Notes: a model not told the origin generated them from the letters alone. Counted from the stretch's first letter, positions 28,091 to 37,547 are shown. The stretch is 64,000 nucleotides of DNA from Streptococcus infantis ATCC 700779 (GCF_000187465.1 NZ_GL732439.1:700558-764557), one strand, 5' to 3'. Translations and numbers: made by a program.

Positions 28091-28471
28091 TTATTTTTTT
28101 TCAAGAAGTGCTTTGATTTCTTGAAGAACTTCCAATTCAGTTGGAGCTGCTGGAGCTTCTTCAACAACTTCTTCTTTCTTACGAAGGTTTTGAGCTTTTT
28201 CAATAGCTTTAATCATGAAGAAGAGAACAGTACCAATTACAACGAAGTTGATAACAGCGCTCAAGAATTTACCATATGTAACACCATTCCAAGCAAGCTC
28301 CGCAATGTTTTGTACATTTGCAGCTTCCAAGGCTGGGTTCAATAGAAGTGGAGTGATGATATCATTAACAAATGAATTGATGATAGCACCAAAAGCAGTG
28401 GCGATGATCACACCGACAGCAAGGTCAACGACGTTGCCACGGAGCAAGAAATCTTTAAGTTCCTTTAACAT
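28091..28471 (-). CDS. mscL: Large-conductance mechanosensitive channel
   Basis: Opens under membrane tension to vent solutes in osmotic downshock. 126 residues with the amphipathic start (LKELKDFLLRGNVVDLAVGV), two membrane helices (about 15-42 and 68-92) and a charged C-terminal helix bundle. Ribosome site GAAAGGAAAAC. Single gene on the minus strand with its own terminator. Confidence 0.96.
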   Translation of the reverse strand: MLKELKDFLLRGNVVDLAVGVIIATAFGAIINSFVNDIITPLLLNPALEAANVQNIAELAWNGVTYGKFLSAVINFVVIGTVLFFMIKAIEKAQNLRKKEEVVEEAPAAPTELEVLQEIKALLEKK

Positions 28472-28549
28472 AATGTTTTCCTTTCAAAATTTATCAAATT
28501 TTAACAGAGACATTATATCGTAAATTTATGTTGAATGCAAGAAAAGTGA

Positions 28550-28984
28550 TTATTTCTTTTTAAATACAAAAAGCTTACTAAAAACGTAGTTGAGAACAAC
28601 CATCGTAACCTGTGCAATAAAGATTTCAACTGTATTAATTGTATTAATATCATTTCCAACAAAGTAACCAATGATCTGAGGGAAGCTTGTTACAAAAATA
28701 AAAGTTAGTAGAAGATCTAATAAAAAGGTGATAAGTCTTGCAGAGGTAAATTTAATTAATCGATTAAACCAGTTTTTTCTTTCTTGCTTAAATACAAATG
28801 TGTCATTTGTAAAAAACGCAAATAGGATTCCAGCAATATTTCCCAAGGCAGTCGCAACTAACTCTTGTTGAGTAAGATAAAAGATGACGATGCGGACAAA
28901 TATTGATACTACGGTAGTCGCAACTCCGAAAAATAGATAGGATAAAATCTCGTTATCAAAGAATTTTTTTATATATGTTTTCAT
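28550..28984 (-). CDS. GtrA family membrane protein
   Basis: 144 residues with four membrane helices and basic loops, the GtrA/DPMS family thought to flip polyprenyl-linked sugars or help wall glycosylation. No partner glycosyltransferase is adjacent. Its ATG lies seven bases after a TGC-TATACT -10 on the minus strand, so its mRNA should be leaderless. Confidence 0.85.
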   Translation of the reverse strand: MKTYIKKFFDNEILSYLFFGVATTVVSIFVRIVIFYLTQQELVATALGNIAGILFAFFTNDTFVFKQERKNWFNRLIKFTSARLITFLLDLLLTFIFVTSFPQIIGYFVGNDINTINTVEIFIAQVTMVVLNYVFSKLFVFKKK

Positions 28985-29023
28985 AAGATTAGTATAGCAT
29001 AAAGCTGATAAATGTGCTATACT
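28982..29023. promoter_or_regulatory. Back-to-back promoters for gtrA and queT
   Basis: Minus strand: TGC-TATACT with hexamer at 28996-28991, start of transcription expected at 28984, the A of the gtrA ATG. Plus strand: TGC-TATACT with hexamer 29018-29023, start near 29030. The -10 elements are 21 bp apart, so each lies in the upstream binding region of the other promoter. Confidence 0.65.
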
Positions 29024-29045
29024 TGTAAAGTTGACTTGCTCAACC

Positions 29046-29104
29046 CTTGGTGCTTAGCTTCTTTCACCAAGCATATTAGACGCGGGATAGCCGCTAAAGG
29101 AGAA
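29046..29104 (+). promoter_or_regulatory. preQ1-II riboswitch
   Basis: The sequence CTTGGTGCTTAGCTTCTTTC followed by ACCAAGCATATTA and a GCGG...CCGC arm ending in AAAGGAG matches the compact streptococcal preQ1 class II (COG4708) aptamer. The Shine-Dalgarno forms part of the pseudoknot, so ligand binding should block queT translation. Confidence 0.95.
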
Positions 29105-29107
29105 AAT

Positions 29108-29617
29108 ATGAAAAAACTTACTGTCCGCGATTTGGCTGACATTGCCATTGTCGCAGCTATTTATGTGGTTTTGACCATCACACCACCCCTTAATGCCATC
29201 AGTTATGGTGCCTATCAGTTCCGTATTTCTGAAATGATGAACTTTCTGGCTTTTTACAATCCTAAGTACATTATTGGTGTTACTCTTGGATGTATGATAG
29301 CTAATTTTTTCAGTTTTGGACTCATTGATGTCGCTGTTGGTGGAGGATCAACTCTTGTCTTCCTAAGCTTAGGAGTTTGGTTGTTCAGTAAATATAGTAA
29401 AGACTATCTTTTTAATGGATTGATTCGAAAAGATCATTTCTTCTTTTCAATTCTATTTTCAATTTCAATGATCACCATTGCTGCTGAATTGAACATTGTA
29501 GCAGAAGCACCATTCTTCTTTACATGGTTCACTACTGGTATCGGAGAATTCGCTTCACTAATTGTCGGTGCAATTATCATTGGTAAAATTGGTCAACGTA
29601 TTGATTTGACTAGATAA
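29108..29617 (+). CDS. queT: Queuosine precursor transporter QueT
   Basis: 169 residues, about five membrane helices, the S component of an energy-coupling-factor importer for preQ1/preQ0-type precursors used in tRNA queuosine modification. Start is ATG 29108 directly behind the riboswitch AAAGGAG; an in-frame extension upstream to 29012 would be translated riboswitch and was discarded. Followed by a hairpin terminator. Confidence 0.93.
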   Translation: MKKLTVRDLADIAIVAAIYVVLTITPPLNAISYGAYQFRISEMMNFLAFYNPKYIIGVTLGCMIANFFSFGLIDVAVGGGSTLVFLSLGVWLFSKYSKDYLFNGLIRKDHFFFSILFSISMITIAAELNIVAEAPFFFTWFTTGIGEFASLIVGAIIIGKIGQRIDLTR

Positions 29618-29642
29618 AGATATCTTATCAACCATTCGTAGA

Positions 29643-29670
29643 AAGGGCTGAACTTTGTTCAGTCTTTTTC
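29643..29670 (+). terminator. Terminator after queT
   Basis: AAAGGGCTGAAC and GTTCAGTCTTTTT around TTT. Confidence 0.85.
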
Positions 29671-29733
29671 TTTGTCCATGAACCTAGAAGCTAAACAAAA
29701 GTGATATAATAAGGTAGAAAAGACGGTTTAATT

Positions 29734-30153
29734 ATGATAGATTATTTTTTGATTGGGATAAAATCGATGATGAAAAGCTCGGTTTTGACTTTTGCTATTT
29801 CCTTTATTTCCTTCCTTCTTTTATTGATTCTTTGGCGTCGTTATGTCATTGTGCGTCAAAGTGGTGGAAACTTTTTTGCCCCGTTTCATATTGCTAAGGG
29901 AAGATTTTATATTCATAATGCTTATGTTTTTAGAAAGCGCATTATACCACTGAATAATATTAAAAAGATTGAGGTCCATTTTATTCCAAGTGTTAAATTG
30001 AATGGAGCTAGATATTTTTTGACTATCGAACAAAAGAGCGGAAATTCTCTAGCCTTTTTCTTTGGCAAATCAAAAGAGAATGATCAACTAGTCAATAACT
30101 TAAAGAATGAAACAAAAAAATACAATATCAAGATCCGTATTTTAGAATCATAG
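29734..30153 (+). CDS. Membrane protein with PH-like domain (EbsA-like)
   Basis: 139 residues: one long hydrophobic segment near residues 17-35, then a beta-rich cytosolic region. The layout resembles the EbsA family of Gram-positive cocci and small PH-like membrane proteins. TGA-TATAAT is at about 29700-29708, giving a leader of about 19 nt with no good Shine-Dalgarno. Function unknown. Confidence 0.65.
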   Translation: MIDYFLIGIKSMMKSSVLTFAISFISFLLLLILWRRYVIVRQSGGNFFAPFHIAKGRFYIHNAYVFRKRIIPLNNIKKIEVHFIPSVKLNGARYFLTIEQKSGNSLAFFFGKSKENDQLVNNLKNETKKYNIKIRILES

Positions 30154-30240
30154 GTTTTAATTTTTTAAAATTTCAGAAAGCCTTTCCATAAAGTTGATTT
30201 TATGTTATAATATTCACAAATAAAAGTTTTAGGAGTTTAT

Positions 30241-31038
30241 ATGGTCTCATCAGAATTTATTTCAAAAATCGAATTTGCTTGTAAGAAAAAGGAAAGTCTT
30301 TATTCGAATAGTAAATTTAAGTATGCGATTCGTTCAATGTTTGCAGGTGCTTTCCTTACCTTCAGTACGGCAGCAGGAGCCGTTGGTGCAGATTTGATCA
30401 ATAAGATTGCACCAGGTAGTGGACGCTTCCTTTTCCCGTTTGTTTTTGCTTGGGGACTGGCCTACATTGTCTTCTTAAATGCTGAATTGGTAACATCAAA
30501 CATGATGTTCTTAACAGCGGGTAGTTTTTTGAAAAAAATTAGCTGGAGAAAAACAGCTGAAATTCTTCTATATTGTACTTTCTTTAACTTAATTGGTGCG
30601 CTTATCGCTGGTTGGGGATTTGCTCATTCAGCAGCTTATGCTAATCTAACGCACGATAGCTTTATTTCTGGAGTTGTAGAAATGAAGTTGGGACGCTCTA
30701 ATGAACTAGTTTTACTTGAAGGTATTTTAGCTAATATCTTTGTAAACATCGCCATTCTTTCATTTGTTTTAGTTAAGGATGGTGGAGCAAAACTTTGGTT
30801 GGTTCTATCAGCCATTTACATGTTTGTATTCTTAACAAATGAGCACATCGCCGCAAACTTTGCTTCATTTGCGATTGTGAAGTTCAGTGTTGCTGCTGAT
30901 TCTATCGCAAACTTCGGTATTGGAAATATTCTTCGTCACTGGGGTGTAACCTTTATTGGTAACTTTATAGGTGGTGGTCTACTGATGGGATTGCCTTATG
31001 CCTTCTTAAACAAGAACGAAGATACATACGTAGATTAA
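30241..31038 (+). CDS. Formate/nitrite transporter family channel
   Basis: 265 residues with six membrane helices, FNT family. It probably exports formate, made by pyruvate formate-lyase in mixed-acid fermentation, or moves nitrite or lactate. Characteristic segments are FLTFSTAAGAVGAD (about 39-52) and NIFVNIAILSFV (about 165-176). SD TTAGGAG is seven bases before the ATG. Ends with a strong terminator. Confidence 0.88.
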   Translation: MVSSEFISKIEFACKKKESLYSNSKFKYAIRSMFAGAFLTFSTAAGAVGADLINKIAPGSGRFLFPFVFAWGLAYIVFLNAELVTSNMMFLTAGSFLKKISWRKTAEILLYCTFFNLIGALIAGWGFAHSAAYANLTHDSFISGVVEMKLGRSNELVLLEGILANIFVNIAILSFVLVKDGGAKLWLVLSAIYMFVFLTNEHIAANFASFAIVKFSVAADSIANFGIGNILRHWGVTFIGNFIGGGLLMGLPYAFLNKNEDTYVD

Positions 31039-31067
31039 AAGTTGGATTGATTCCAACTTTTTCTTTT
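31037..31067 (+). terminator. Terminator after the FNT gene
   Basis: AAAGTTGGA and TTCCAACTTT around TTGA, followed by T-rich sequence. Confidence 0.85.
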
Positions 31068-31118
31068 TGTTTTTCCATGCTATAATGAATGTAGTAATGT
31101 TAAATACAGAGGAAAATC

Positions 31119-32393
31119 ATGAACGAAATTAAATGTCCCAATTGTGGAGAGGTTTTTACAGTTAATGAAAGCCAATATGCAGAGCTGATTTCTCAAGTTC
31201 GAACTGTAGAGTTTGATAAGGAATTGCATGAACGCATGAAGCAAGAGCTGGCTTTGGCTGAGCAAAAAGCCATGAATGAACAGCAGACAAAACTTGCGCA
31301 AAAAGACCAAGAAATTGCCCAGCTTCAAAGTCAAATTCAGAACTTTGATACCGAAAAAGAATTAGCCAAAAAAGAGGTGGAGCAAACCGCTAGCCAAAGT
31401 CTGCTAGAGAAAGAAAAAGAAGTTCAAGCACTGGAGAATCAGCTGGCGACCTTGCGCTTGGAGCATGAAAACCAACTGCAAAAGACACTGTCTAATCTAG
31501 AGAAAGAAAGAGATCAGGTCAAAAATCAGCTCCTTTTACAAGAAAAAGAAAACGAGCTTTCTCTGACTTCGGTGAAACAAAACTATGAGGCCCAGCTTAA
31601 GGCAGCCAATGAGCAGGTTGAGTTTTACAAGAATTTCAAGGCCCAACAATCAACAAAGGCAATTGGAGAAAGTTTGGAGCAGTATGCGGAGAGCGAGTTT
31701 AACAAGGTCCGTAGCTTTGCCTTTCCAAACGCTTATTTCGAAAAGGACAACAAGGTTTCTGCTCGTGGGTCTAAAGGGGACTTTATCTTCCGTGATTTTG
31801 ATGAAAATGGGCTAGAATTCATTTCCATCATGTTTGAGATGAAAAATGAAGCGGATGGAACTGAGAAAAAGCATAAGAATGCAGACTTTTACAAGGAGTT
31901 GGATAAGGACCGTCGAGAAAAGAACTGTGAATATGCGGTTTTGGTAAGTATGCTTGAAGCTGATAACGATTACTTCAACACAGGGATTGTCGATGTTAGC
32001 CACGAGTATGAGAAGATGTATGTGGTGCGTCCTCAGTTCTTTATCCAACTGATTGGGCTCTTGCGTAATGCGGCTCTTAACTCTCTAAAATACAAGCAAG
32101 AATTAGCACTTATCCGAGAACAAAATATTGATATTACTCACTTTGAAGAAGACCTGGATGCATTTAAGGTTGCCTTTGCCAAGAACTACAATTCAGCATC
32201 TGTCAACTTCGGCAAGGCTATTGACGAAATCGACAAGGCCATTAAACGCATGGAAGAGGTCAAGAAATTCTTGACGACATCAGAAAACCAACTCCGCCTT
32301 GCAAACAATAAGTTGGATGATGTTTCTGTTAAAAAATTGACTCGTAAGAATCCGACTATGAAAGCAAAGTTTGATGCTTTGAAGGGAGAGTGA
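31119..32393 (+). CDS. DUF2130 protein: zinc ribbon, coiled coil, nuclease-like domain
   Basis: 424 residues. The N-terminal CPNCGEVF is half of a zinc-knuckle-like pair. A long coiled coil runs from about 30 to 180. The DUF2130 domain (about 185-420) has the sequence GDFIFRDFDENG, then FEMKNEADG, with acidic/Lys residues arranged as in PD-(D/E)XK-like folds. Family function is not established; a role in nucleic-acid handling or phage defence has been suggested by fold only. Promoter TGC-TATAAT at about 31078-31086, SD CAGAGG. It directly precedes a membrane-protein island. Confidence 0.85.
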   Translation: MNEIKCPNCGEVFTVNESQYAELISQVRTVEFDKELHERMKQELALAEQKAMNEQQTKLAQKDQEIAQLQSQIQNFDTEKELAKKEVEQTASQSLLEKEKEVQALENQLATLRLEHENQLQKTLSNLEKERDQVKNQLLLQEKENELSLTSVKQNYEAQLKAANEQVEFYKNFKAQQSTKAIGESLEQYAESEFNKVRSFAFPNAYFEKDNKVSARGSKGDFIFRDFDENGLEFISIMFEMKNEADGTEKKHKNADFYKELDKDRREKNCEYAVLVSMLEADNDYFNTGIVDVSHEYEKMYVVRPQFFIQLIGLLRNAALNSLKYKQELALIREQNIDITHFEEDLDAFKVAFAKNYNSASVNFGKAIDEIDKAIKRMEEVKKFLTTSENQLRLANNKLDDVSVKKLTRKNPTMKAKFDALKGE

Positions 32394-32395
32394 CC

Positions 32396-33640
32396 TTGAC
32401 TATCAAAAAGACTCTAAAATTTACGGATGTATATATTGCCTATTTACCATTGGTTGTTTTTTTGCTCAATTTTTTATACGGCTTTTTGAACTTAGAAGGC
32501 TCAACAGTTTCTAACGAAAGATCTAGATATGACTTGCTTTTTGGTGTAGTTGGGCTTCTTCCAACTATTTTTGGGTATATTTTTAGCTTTCTAGCCAATC
32601 TTATTGTAGGTATAACTTATGTGATAAAGGCAAAAAATCGAACGAAGTGTCTGATTGCATACCTATTGGTTGGAAATGTTTTTTTAGCAATATTTCTTAT
32701 GTTTTTATTAAAGTTTAAGATGATAGTTTCCTTTGACTTTATAAAAGATCTGGATCTTTGGAGTTTCATTTTTTCTTTATTATTATTTCCGTATATAGAT
32801 TGGATTTATCAAAAGTATGAGTACGATCAAAAAGTGAGTAGAATGCTACTCATTATAATTTTAGCGGGAATTTTTTCTCCATTTCTAGGTAGTGAAATTC
32901 AAACTTACTTGAGAAATAATGCCAAAGTACAACAATTACAAGAGTTTTATCATTCTAGGGGTTTGAACTACGAATTAATACTTCAGTCTACATACTATGA
33001 TAGTAATATTTCCGATGTTGGGGTCTTTAAAGTTTTAGATAATGGAGTTACCATAAAAGTGGGTGCTAAGTACACGCGTCAAAAATTAAAATATGTTACT
33101 TTCATTGATCAAGACTACGGCCTAAAGGAATTTATAAAAAATGCTGTTACAAGTGATGAAGCTCAAATAGTTCTAAAAGATTTTAGGACTGTAGTAGAAG
33201 ATGCTATTAAAAAGAAAGGCTATGATTTATCTGTATTTGATGCTGAAGATCAGCCATTGGCTAGCCCAGGTTTTCAAATATCACGTTCATTTAGAGTCAC
33301 TTCTTTTATTAAAGAAAAAGCAGTTCAAAATCAAAAGTCATCTAGTCCAGAAAAACAAGCATTTGGAGGATATGCAGCAATTTCTCTTAAAGATTATATG
33401 AAAGAGGGAGCCCTTCGTTTACGTTTAAGACTTAGTGAAAGTGACAAATTAAAGTTAGAAGACATTGATTTTTCAAGACTTTCCGATGGACACTACATGA
33501 TCAATAATGACTATTTTATAGTGAACAACGGAATGTATACAATAGTTGAAGATGAAGGTGATTTTGAAAATTTTTTACTGAGAGAATCTAGTAAACAATT
33601 TTATTTGGAGGATTTTTATAAAATTGAAAAGCTTGATTAA
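32396..33640 (+). CDS. Hypothetical multi-pass membrane protein
   Basis: About 414 residues: four to five N-terminal membrane helices (first 180 residues), then a soluble region of about 230 residues without known motif. Start is uncertain: GTG at 32390 overlaps the previous gene but is 3 nt from GGGAG; TTG at 32396 has better spacing and is chosen. AT-rich relative to core genes. It begins the second accessory island and overlaps the next gene by 17 nt, so the two are coupled. Confidence 0.65.
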   Translation: MTIKKTLKFTDVYIAYLPLVVFLLNFLYGFLNLEGSTVSNERSRYDLLFGVVGLLPTIFGYIFSFLANLIVGITYVIKAKNRTKCLIAYLLVGNVFLAIFLMFLLKFKMIVSFDFIKDLDLWSFIFSLLLFPYIDWIYQKYEYDQKVSRMLLIIILAGIFSPFLGSEIQTYLRNNAKVQQLQEFYHSRGLNYELILQSTYYDSNISDVGVFKVLDNGVTIKVGAKYTRQKLKYVTFIDQDYGLKEFIKNAVTSDEAQIVLKDFRTVVEDAIKKKGYDLSVFDAEDQPLASPGFQISRSFRVTSFIKEKAVQNQKSSSPEKQAFGGYAAISLKDYMKEGALRLRLRLSESDKLKLEDIDFSRLSDGHYMINNDYFIVNNGMYTIVEDEGDFENFLLRESSKQFYLEDFYKIEKLD

Positions 33641-34436
33641 TTTATTAGCAAATAAAGATGTAAAATTTCTTTATAATATTTGTATTCGATTATCTTCATA
33701 TTTAATAGTTGTTGCAGTTTATATAGCAATTTTGGGATTGTTTTTATTGTATAAACAAAATATTATTGCAGTACGTTATCTGTTATTTTTGTCGGTATTG
33801 TTTATAGTTATTGGCATCTTTTTAAGTTTATTGACATGGAAAGTTCTTCTATATTGTAAGGAGACTTTGATTGATTTTAAGAAATATCAATCTTTCTTTG
33901 AATACAGTGTTAGTCATTCCAATAAGTTTAATAAGAAATTTAATGAAGTAAGTTTTGAATTAATCACAGGAGAATTATCTTACCTCAGAGGAGATTTTTT
34001 ATTAGCACTTAGTCAATATTCAAATCTCAATCTTTCTAATGTTTCTAAAAAAAATAGAAAAATATTTGAATTTAAGAAATTATATTATGAATTTCTAACT
34101 TCTATCCATCTTAAAGATGCGCAAAATATAGCTTTCTTTGAGGAACAATTGTCCAAGGCACCAGATTCGAAAGGTGGTAAGGCTAAATTCGTTGCACAAG
34201 CCCAAGCCATAAAAGATATTGTGTTCAATAAAGAAGTGAATGACTACTTCGACACTGCTGAACCAGAAAATAAATTAGCTCGAATCAAGTTTTCTTATTA
34301 CGGTGCTCTCAATGCCCAATTAAAAGGAGATGAAGAACGTGCCCGTAGTTTGTTTGAAAGTATCGCCCATGAAAATCCAGAACTCTTTTATATTCAGGAA
34401 GCGCAGAAATATTTAGGAAGCAATAATGTTGTCTAG
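33624..34436 (+). CDS. Membrane protein with repeat-like C-terminal module (paralogue 1)
   Basis: 270 residues from a TTG start with TTGGAGGA eleven bases upstream. Two membrane helices (about residues 22-43 and 51-72) precede a helical soluble part. The last 60 residues (from [16 protein letters not shown]) are almost identical to the end of the gene at 34698. The C-terminal segment [20 protein letters not shown] looks like a TPR-type helical pair. Family not recognised; probably a membrane-tethered partner or immunity protein. Confidence 0.65.
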   Translation: MKSLINLLANKDVKFLYNICIRLSSYLIVVAVYIAILGLFLLYKQNIIAVRYLLFLSVLFIVIGIFLSLLTWKVLLYCKETLIDFKKYQSFFEYSVSHSNKFNKKFNEVSFELITGELSYLRGDFLLALSQYSNLNLSNVSKKNRKIFEFKKLYYEFLTSIHLKDAQNIAFFEEQLSKAPDSKGGKAKFVAQAQAIKDIVFNKEVNDYFDTAEPENKLARIKFSYYGALNAQLKGDEERARSLFESIAHENPELFYIQEAQKYLGSNNVV

Positions 34437-34519
34437 TATCTTTCGCCTAAATTAAGTAAACAGAGTAACCAGGTCAAAAAAAGACTACGCAACAGTTAAC
34501 ACGAGCACTGAAACAGGGG

Positions 34520-34729
34520 ATGAGAAGATTAGATGTCATGAAGAGAATTATGAGTACATGTAGAGTGGTTGTTGCTACAGTCTTTGTTATAGATGTGATA
34601 ATTTATGGGGTTGCAGTTAGTGCATCAACGTTTGGCGTTGGAAATTCAATAGCTACACCAGTAGTAATAAGTACATTCCTATATTTAGATTCTACGATTG
34701 AGGATGATGATGAAAAGAATAGTCAATAA
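34520..34729 (+). CDS. Small membrane protein or gene remnant
   Basis: 69 residues (or 64 from the second ATG at 34535) with one or two hydrophobic segments (about 15-50) and an acidic tail. The open frame extends 5' of the ATG to 34469 without a stop (PGQKKTTQQLTRALKQG), as if the 5' part of a longer gene had been lost. SD is weak (CAGGGG). It overlaps the next ORF by 32 nt. Either a small membrane protein or a C-terminal fragment. Confidence 0.4.
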   Translation: MRRLDVMKRIMSTCRVVVATVFVIDVIIYGVAVSASTFGVGNSIATPVVISTFLYLDSTIEDDDEKNSQ

Positions 34730-35549
34730 TTATATTTTTAAAATTTCTAAATTTGAAATTCCTAAGTTATATAAACATACCAAAAAAGTTTACGGTTACT
34801 TAATTCCTATAGTTTGTTTATCATTTATAGGCATGCTTCTAGAATTATTTAAGGGTGGAGATCTGGACTTTATAAAATTCTTTTTCTGGACCATTATATG
34901 TTTTACTTTTGAAACATTAATCTTACTAAATAATAAATTAGTTCAAAAAGCTGTAGCTAATTTCATCTTAAACGATATTAACTTTGAGAAATATGTATAT
35001 TATTATAAATATATTGCTGATCGCTCTTTAAAGGGACAACAACTGTTCAATAATGTAAATTATTTAATAGCTGTTTCTCAAGTTTTTTTCTATCAAGGGA
35101 AATTTAAAGAAACACTTGATAATTTAGAGTGCATTAGTCTTGAGAATATGAATTTTAATAAGAAATTTGAGATTCAATTATCTAAAATTTACTTTAGTAT
35201 TCTTTCTCTAATTCACTCCGATAGAACAGAAGACGTTTCAAACCAGATTGAAGTTTTAGCTCATTTATACACGAAGACTAATTCACAAAGTTGTAGGTTA
35301 AGGGATGCTTTAAATACAATAGAAGCTATTAAGGATATAGTTAAAAAGAAGAGTCCAAACGACTACTTCGACACTGCGGAACCAGAAAATAAGTTAGCTC
35401 GAATCATGTTTTCTTATTACGGCGCTCTCAATGCCCAATTAAAAGGAGATGAAGCTCGTGCCCGTAGTTTGTTTGAAAGCATCGCCCATGAAAATCCCGA
35501 ACTCTTTTATGTTCAGGAAGCGCAGAAATATTTAGAAGGAGAAAACTGA
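34698..35549 (+). CDS. Membrane protein with repeat-like C-terminal module (paralogue 2)
   Basis: Up to 283 residues; several ATGs lie close together (34698, 34704, 34707, 34710) and the true start is uncertain. Two membrane helices near residues 31-50 and 57-75, then a helical domain. The C-terminal 60 residues match paralogue 1 at 33624 nearly exactly, while the rest is only distantly similar. The stop overlaps the ATG of the next small ORF (TGATG). Confidence 0.65.
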   Translation: MRMMMKRIVNNYIFKISKFEIPKLYKHTKKVYGYLIPIVCLSFIGMLLELFKGGDLDFIKFFFWTIICFTFETLILLNNKLVQKAVANFILNDINFEKYVYYYKYIADRSLKGQQLFNNVNYLIAVSQVFFYQGKFKETLDNLECISLENMNFNKKFEIQLSKIYFSILSLIHSDRTEDVSNQIEVLAHLYTKTNSQSCRLRDALNTIEAIKDIVKKKSPNDYFDTAEPENKLARIMFSYYGALNAQLKGDEARARSLFESIAHENPELFYVQEAQKYLEGEN

Positions 35550-35704
35550 TGTCAGAACGTACGGATTTACCGATTGGGAGTGTTGTTCGAGGGAGAGAAG
35601 GTGTGGAACCTGTCATGATTGTTAATCACTGTCCAGTTACTGAAAAAGCAAAGCCACAAATGAAACTAGGACAATTCGGATTGGGCTTATCAATAGGGTG
35701 GTAA
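35549..35704 (+). pseudogene. Truncated DUF4176-like ORF
   Basis: 51 residues. TDLPIGSVVRGREGVEPVMI fits the start of DUF4176, a family of about 90-100 residues found in LXG-toxin/type VII secretion loci. After residue 25 the expected core is missing and a short Gly-rich tail follows, so a deletion is likely. It is translationally coupled to the preceding gene through TGATG overlap. Confidence 0.5.
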
Positions 35705-35707
35705 AAC

Positions 35708-36469
35708 ATGGAAATACAATTACAATTACGTGGAAACTCAGAAGGATTTATCCTTGAGTCAAAATTACCTGATGATGAACATTGGACTGAAAGAATTGAA
35801 ATCGTTCAAGAAGAGGAAGGTTACCGTCTCTATGCAAAAGATGTAGAAATTCTTGTCTTGAAAGAATCAGAATTCATTTCTAAAAAGAAAAGAATAGTCG
35901 CAAAAGGGGTAAATAAGGATTTGATTTATTTTGAAGAAGAAAGATTTGACCATTTATGGGAACAAGCATACTAGCATGGAGTTTTTCAATTTAATTTAAA
36001 TAACTATGAAATGACGTGTGTAGGTTCAGGTAGTAAAGGAGATATTTCACCTGTCACAAAAGATGGCATTCCGATTGCCGTTTATGCTGCAAGTAATATT
36101 GCAATTGCTGGAAAGAGAAATTTTTCTCTCTATACTGAAAATATTGACGAAATTGACAATTTACTGATGTTTTACGTAATTGATTATATTAGGGGATATG
36201 ACTTTTTAGATATTGATTCTTTATCTGCAAGATATCGTTTCTTTTATCAATTCACTAATCGCTCAGCTCTAACGAAGGAACATTTAGATATGCTTTCAGA
36301 GGCTAGAAGACCATCTAAGTTAGAGGCGTTTATCATTTATTTTTTATCAGCCTTCTTTGTTGTGGGTATCAGTTTGGTATCATTACGCCCTTTGTTCTCA
36401 CTTATAGTAGTACTACTGATACATTCTATTTATAATATCATAAAGAATTGGAGAGATAGAGGTGAATAG
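35708..36469 (+). pseudogene. Membrane-anchored protein split by an in-frame TAG
   Basis: An 88-residue ORF (35708-35974) ends in TAG at 35972. The same frame is then open without a break from 35975 to 36469 (first ATG 36011), giving a joined reading of 253 residues: a beta-rich N-terminal half and a C-terminal part with two adjacent hydrophobic helices near the end. The stop codon lies between two stretches that read as continuous protein (HLWEQAY, then HGVFQFNLNNYEM). Most likely one gene inactivated by a nonsense mutation; alternatively two genes. Family unknown. Confidence 0.55.
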
Positions 36470-36634
36470 TAGGGTATTTACCTATTGATTTTTTATTGAT
36501 ACTGCATTAAAAGAAATATTAAAAAGGTGCCAATAGCCTAATTAAAGGCATGAGAGGATAGTTTAAATGATACTGGAACGAATTAAAAAATCTTTATTAA
36601 CCACATGATGAGAAAGGAAATCAGAAAGCAACAC

Positions 36635-37513
36635 ATGAACGGTATTATCAACTTAAAGAAAGAAGCGGGCATGACCTCCCATGATGCGGTTTTTAAATTG
36701 CGTAAGATTTTAGGAACCAAGAAGATTGGTCATGGTGGGACCTTGGATCCGGATGTTGTGGGCGTTTTACCTATTGCAGTTGGTAAAGCCACGCGCATGG
36801 TAGAGTTCATGCAGGATGAGGGTAAGGTCTACGAGGGGGAAATCACTCTTGGATATTCTACAACGACCGAGGATGCTAGTGGGGAAGTTGTCGCAGAGAC
36901 TCCTGTTTTGTCTCCACTGGATGAAAAGCTTGTCGATGAAGCCATTGCCAGTCTTACAGGGCCTATCACCCAGATTCCACCCATGTACTCGGCTGTCAAG
37001 GTCAATGGTCGCAAGCTCTATGAGTATGCGCGTGCTGGTCAGGAAGTCGAACGTCCAGAACGTCAGGTAACCATTTATAGTTTTGAAAGAACCAGTCCCA
37101 TTTCCTATGAGGATAAACTTGCGCGTTTTACCTTCCGAGTAAAATGTAGCAAGGGAACCTATATCCGTACCTTATCGGTTGACTTGGGAGAGAAGCTTGG
37201 TTATGCAGCTCACATGTCTCATCTTACACGGACAAGTGCAGCTGGTTTACAGTTAGAAGATTCCTTGACCTTGGAAGAAATTGCAGAAAAAGTAGAGGAT
37301 GGTGAATTAGACTTTCTCCATCCGCTTGAGATTGGTACAGGGGATTTAGTAAAAGTAAACTTGACTCCTGAACAGGCAGATGAAGTCCGTTATGGTCGTT
37401 TTATTGAGGTAGAGTGTAGCGAGAAAGAAGTTGCCGCTTTCCAAGGTGAGAAGCTACTTGCTATTTTGGAGAAACGTGATCATCTCTACAAACCAAGAAA
37501 GGTTTTCTCTTAA
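36635..37513 (+). CDS. truB: tRNA pseudouridine(55) synthase
   Basis: Makes pseudouridine 55 in the T-loop of tRNAs. 292 residues from ATG 36635, which begins [17 protein letters not shown] as the family does; upstream in-frame ATG codons at 36605/36608 add ten non-family residues. The catalytic Asp is in [17 protein letters not shown] (about residue 38). No close Shine-Dalgarno is seen for this start (AAAGGAAA is 16 bases off). It marks the return to core genes after the second island. Confidence 0.95.
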   Translation: MNGIINLKKEAGMTSHDAVFKLRKILGTKKIGHGGTLDPDVVGVLPIAVGKATRMVEFMQDEGKVYEGEITLGYSTTTEDASGEVVAETPVLSPLDEKLVDEAIASLTGPITQIPPMYSAVKVNGRKLYEYARAGQEVERPERQVTIYSFERTSPISYEDKLARFTFRVKCSKGTYIRTLSVDLGEKLGYAAHMSHLTRTSAAGLQLEDSLTLEEIAEKVEDGELDFLHPLEIGTGDLVKVNLTPEQADEVRYGRFIEVECSEKEVAAFQGEKLLAILEKRDHLYKPRKVFS

Positions 37514-37547
37514 GTATTTGGAAAAGCAATGATTTTTATCTACTAGT

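Noticed and set aside
29012..29107. Longer N-terminal extension of queT
   Set aside because: It translates the preQ1-II aptamer; the riboswitch Shine-Dalgarno serves the ATG at 29108.
36605..36634. Longer start of truB
   Set aside because: Adds ten residues ([10 protein letters not shown]) absent from the family; no ribosome site before it.
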